NCBI RefSeq assembly: GCF_027912835.1
Contig: NZ_CP115768.1
Span: forward strand, 558,001 to 622,000
DNA length: 64,000 nucleotides
Source of the DNA: Paracoccus sediminicola
Lineage (GTDB): Bacteria; Pseudomonadota; Alphaproteobacteria; Rhodobacterales; Rhodobacteraceae
Reading direction: 5' to 3'
Below are positions 61,611 to 64,000 of this stretch, in pieces (positions within the stretch are counted from its first letter, which is position 1; every line of letters begins with the position of its first letter). The notes under the pieces were generated by a model. The model had not been told where the DNA came from, ran no database searches, and worked only from the letters and a program-made list of their open reading frames with translations. The position numbers were made by a program, and so were the translations under genes.

Positions 61611-62327
61611 TCAGGCGGCGAGGCCGCGCCGGGCTTCGTCCAGCCGGTCGCGCAGCGCACGCGCCGCATCGGGCGGCAAGGAACGGGTGCCGCGTAACCC
61701 GGATGCCACGGCGTTCAGGCGGCCCAGCCACTCCCCCGGCGCGGTGTCGCCGCGCAGCGGCGATTCGGCGGTGGCGCGGGTTTTCGATGGTTCTTTCCGT
61801 GCCTTCCCGGACTCGAGCTCGGGGAAGAGGGGAAGCGAGTCACTCATACTACCTGCCTTGCGCTGCTGTCTCGGCGCGCTTTCTGCCATATCCGGCCCTT
61901 TTTCAGGCGCCGTCTTCTCTTGCGCCCTGGCCGGGTTTTTTCCTGTAGCCTTGCTGCTCTTGGCACGGCGCGCCGTCGTTTTTTCGACCTTTGCGGGACC
62001 GACTGGCTGCCCGGCGCTGCTGCCTGCAACTTCACTGGCGAAGCTTCCGCCAAGCCGCGCTGCGCCGCGTGCCTTCAGCGCCGCGCCGCGATCCTGCGCC
62101 ATCTGCTTTTTCACCAGCTTGATCGGCGTGCCTTCCTCGCGCAGCGTCTCGCACAGCCCGGCTGCCATACGGATGTCATCGGGCCGGTAATAGCGCCGCC
62201 CGTCACGGCGCTTGACGGGAGAGAACAGCGGAAACTGCGCTTCCCAGTATCGCAGCACATGCGGCGCGACCCCGACCAACTGCGAAACTTCGCCAATAGA
62301 CCGGAACGCGTCGGCTGCTTTTTTCAT
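61611..62327 (-). CDS. MerR family transcriptional regulator
   Basis: A 238-residue regulator. The MerR winged helix is at residues 8-75 (FRSIGEVSQLVGVAPHVLRY, then FPLFSPVKRRDGRRYYRPDD). The remainder is a long, lysine/alanine-rich, probably disordered region rather than a metal-binding or GyrI-like effector domain. A MerR gene right after ihfA is a conserved alphaproteobacterial order. Its start lies 1 base beyond the ihfA stop, so the two are co-transcribed. Target and signal are unknown. Confidence 0.9.
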   Translation of the reverse strand: MKKAADAFRSIGEVSQLVGVAPHVLRYWEAQFPLFSPVKRRDGRRYYRPDDIRMAAGLCETLREEGTPIKLVKKQMAQDRGAALKARGAARLGGSFASEVAGSSAGQPVGPAKVEKTTARRAKSSKATGKNPARAQEKTAPEKGPDMAESAPRQQRKAGSMSDSLPLFPELESGKARKEPSKTRATAESPLRGDTAPGEWLGRLNAVASGLRGTRSLPPDAARALRDRLDEARRGLAA

Positions 62328-62328
62328 G

Positions 62329-62631
62329 TCAGGCCTTGTTGCCGACCGCCACGCGGTCCTTCATCAGATGGGAGGGCCGGAAGCTGAGAACGCGGCGCGG
62401 GGTGATCGGCACCTCTTCCCCGGTTTTGGGGTTGCGGCCGATGCGTTCATTCTTGTCGCGCACCGAAAACGTGCCGAAGGACGAGATCTTGACCTGCTCC
62501 CCCCGAACGAGCGCATCGGAGATATGGGTCAGAACGCTTTCGACAAGCTGGCCGGATTCATGTCGGGACAGACCCACCTCACGGAACACGGCTTCTGCCA
62601 AATCCATCCGGGTCAGTGTGTTGTCGCTCAT
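62329..62631 (-). CDS. ihfA: Integration host factor subunit alpha
   Basis: A 100-residue HU/IHF protein. [20 protein letters not shown] and [16 protein letters not shown] cover the DNA-bending beta arms with the intercalating proline ([10 protein letters not shown]). The start [20 protein letters not shown] is typical of IhfA rather than IhfB or HU. With IhfB it bends DNA at specific sites. It is followed by merR in one operon. Confidence 0.96.
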   Translation of the reverse strand: MSDNTLTRMDLAEAVFREVGLSRHESGQLVESVLTHISDALVRGEQVKISSFGTFSVRDKNERIGRNPKTGEEVPITPRRVLSFRPSHLMKDRVAVGNKA

Positions 62632-62845
62632 TGGTCACCTCTCTCGGCTGCGCGTCAGGATGCAAACTCGGGTTCGGCGAGTCAACATATGAGCGCTGCA
62701 TCCGTTCCGTCTTTCCAACGAAAAATCATTGTTATTCGAGTCTTGGCCCGGCTGCCGCGTCGTGCCGCCGCGCCGGGGAACTTTGTCGCGCAGCGCAAGT
62801 TGATCGCCAGATCCGCGAGCCGCGGCAGCAGAGAAGGAGACGGAT

Positions 62846-63319
62846 ATGAGTGTCGATCTCAAGAGCCTGACAGATAATGCACGCAAGACCTCGATCGAGG
62901 TGCTGAACACCCTCGTCGCGGACGGCATCGCCGTCAGCCGTGCGCTGAAACAGGCGCATTGGAATGTGAAAGGACCGGGTTTCATCGGCTTTCACGAGCT
63001 TCTCGACAGCGTCAAGGAACATGTCGATGCCGGCGTCGATGAAATGGCCGAGCGGGTGCAACAGCTTGACGGCACCGCGATCAGCACGGTCGATGAGGTG
63101 GCGAAGGCCACCACGCTGAAGGCCTATCCGACGGATCTGGTCAAGCTGGACGCTCATGCCAAGGCAGTTGCAGAGATGCTGCGCGAATATGGCGGCAAGC
63201 TGCGAGATGGAATCGATACCACCGACGAGGCGGGCGATCCGAACACCGCCGATATCCTCACCGCCGCGTCGAATGACGTGGATAAGGATACCTGGTTCGT
63301 CTCGTCCTATCTGGGCTGA
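62846..63319 (+). CDS. dps: Dps family DNA-protection / ferritin-like protein
   Basis: A 157-residue ferritin-fold protein. [20 protein letters not shown] and [16 protein letters not shown] contain the His, Asp and Glu that make the inter-subunit ferroxidase site in Dps dodecamers. It oxidises and stores iron with peroxide and may bind DNA. GAGAAGGAGACGGAT precedes the ATG. A terminator follows, so it is monocistronic. Upstream (62632-62845) I see no clear OxyR or Fur site by eye. Confidence 0.93.
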   Translation: MSVDLKSLTDNARKTSIEVLNTLVADGIAVSRALKQAHWNVKGPGFIGFHELLDSVKEHVDAGVDEMAERVQQLDGTAISTVDEVAKATTLKAYPTDLVKLDAHAKAVAEMLREYGGKLRDGIDTTDEAGDPNTADILTAASNDVDKDTWFVSSYLG

Positions 63320-63343
63320 GGCTGAATCATCCCGAGCTTGTGA

Positions 63344-63369
63344 GGGGCGTCCCAACGGACGCCCCTTTT
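63344..63369 (+). terminator. Rho-independent terminator after dps
   Basis: GGGGCGTCC-CAAC-GGACGCCCC followed by TTTT, 24 bases after the dps stop. The stem is perfect over 9 bp. Confidence 0.92.
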
Positions 63370-63428
63370 CCGGTTTGCGGGCCGGCGCGCGGCAGGGTAA
63401 ACGGCGCGGTCAGGAAAGGACGCCCGAA

Positions 63429-64000
63429 ATGACCACCAACCGCCCCGAATTGCCGCCCGAGATCGCCCGCCGCCGCACCTTCGCGATCATCAGCCACCCG
63501 GATGCCGGCAAGACCACGCTGACCGAGAAATTCCTGCTGTTCGGCGGCGCGATCCAGATGGCCGGGCAGGTCCGCGCCAAGGGCGAGGCGCGGCGCACCC
63601 GGTCCGACTTCATGAAGATGGAACAGGACCGGGGGATCTCGGTCTCGGCTTCGGCGATGTCCTTCGAATACAAGGATTTCCGTTACAATCTTGTCGATAC
63701 GCCCGGCCACTCGGATTTCTCCGAGGACACCTATCGCACGCTGACGGCGGTGGATGCGGCGATCATGGTCATCGACGGGGCGAAGGGCGTCGAAAGTCAG
63801 ACCCGCAAGCTGTTCGAGGTCTGCCGGCTGCGCGATCTGCCGATCCTGACCTTCTGCAACAAAATGGACCGCGAAAGCCGCGACACATTCGAGATCATCG
63901 ACGAAATCCAGGAAAACCTGGCGATCGACGTGGCACCGGCAAGCTGGCCCATCGGCGTTGGGCGGGACTTCATCGGCGCCTATGACCTGCTGAACGACCG
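63429..64000 (+). CDS. prfC: Peptide chain release factor 3 (N-terminal part, cut by window edge)
   Basis: The first 190 residues of a translational GTPase that recycles RF1/RF2. The P-loop is [13 protein letters not shown] (from Ser22), and [20 protein letters not shown] and [12 protein letters not shown] are the G3 and G4 motifs. The RF3-typical [20 protein letters not shown] is switch I. AGGAAAGGACGCCCGAA precedes the ATG at 63429. The rest lies beyond the right edge. Confidence 0.95.
   Translation, partial: MTTNRPELPPEIARRRTFAIISHPDAGKTTLTEKFLLFGGAIQMAGQVRAKGEARRTRSDFMKMEQDRGISVSASAMSFEYKDFRYNLVDTPGHSDFSEDTYRTLTAVDAAIMVIDGAKGVESQTRKLFEVCRLRDLPILTFCNKMDRESRDTFEIIDEIQENLAIDVAPASWPIGVGRDFIGAYDLLND

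Overview
The window is 64 kb of GC-rich, densely packed DNA from an alphaproteobacterium of the Rhodobacteraceae/Paracoccaceae, most probably Paracoccus or a close relative. This assignment is inference. It rests on gene orders such as trgB-cysK, argS-SPOR-nagZ-scpA-scpB and ihfA-merR, on an FYDLN-acid protein, on a two-domain dCTP deaminase, on many ATGA start/stop overlaps, and on a dispersed intergenic repeat that I recall from Rhodobacteraceae genomes. There is no rRNA, CRISPR array, prophage or intact insertion sequence.

From 1 to 29.5 kb lies a catabolic and transport region. It opens with the 5' part of pstS under a three-repeat Pho box. Next comes a LysR regulator divergent from a five-gene peptide-type ABC transporter plus an M20 amidohydrolase, followed by a two-gene TAXI-TRAP transporter. 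An AraC regulator then diverges from a TRAP binding protein, a fused DctQM permease, a serine hydrolase and a 3-hydroxyacid dehydrogenase. The last block, 18.8-29.5 kb, has a three-gene TRAP transporter, a CaiB-type CoA-transferase, a crotonase-fold protein lacking both canonical glutamates, a GlcG-like protein, a glyoxylate aminotransferase, a large FAD/Fe-S 2-hydroxyacid dehydrogenase and a GntR regulator. Two promoters in this block share a near-identical 16-base motif, so it probably forms one GntR regulon for an unknown acid. It is the best candidate here for an undescribed pathway.

From 29.5 to 37 kb are tRNA-Ser(CGA), a DUF2059-like secreted protein, trgB (NUDIX), cysK, an MscS-family channel, hmgA with an operator palindrome in its promoter spacer, and tRNA-Val(TAC). 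From 37 to 47 kb runs a leucine/isovalerate (liu) operon: ivd, flavodoxin-like protein, a possible 57-codon ORF, acyl-CoA synthetase, mccB, [ASCH, macro-domain], mccA, HMG-CoA lyase and liuC. The ASCH-macro pair splits the two carboxylase subunits and is bracketed by inverted copies of the intergenic repeat.

From 47 to 64 kb the content is mostly core: a quinone-reductase-like MDR protein, fabF-mltG, a coiled-coil protein, a decayed P-loop ATPase pseudogene, tRNA-Ala(GGC), DoxX, FYDLN-acid protein, a SprT/YgjP-like metallopeptidase, a GntR regulator with a perfect palindrome at its start, argS, SPOR protein, nagZ, scpA, scpB, a small basic protein, dcd, tRNA-Pro(GGG), merR, ihfA, dps and the start of prfC.
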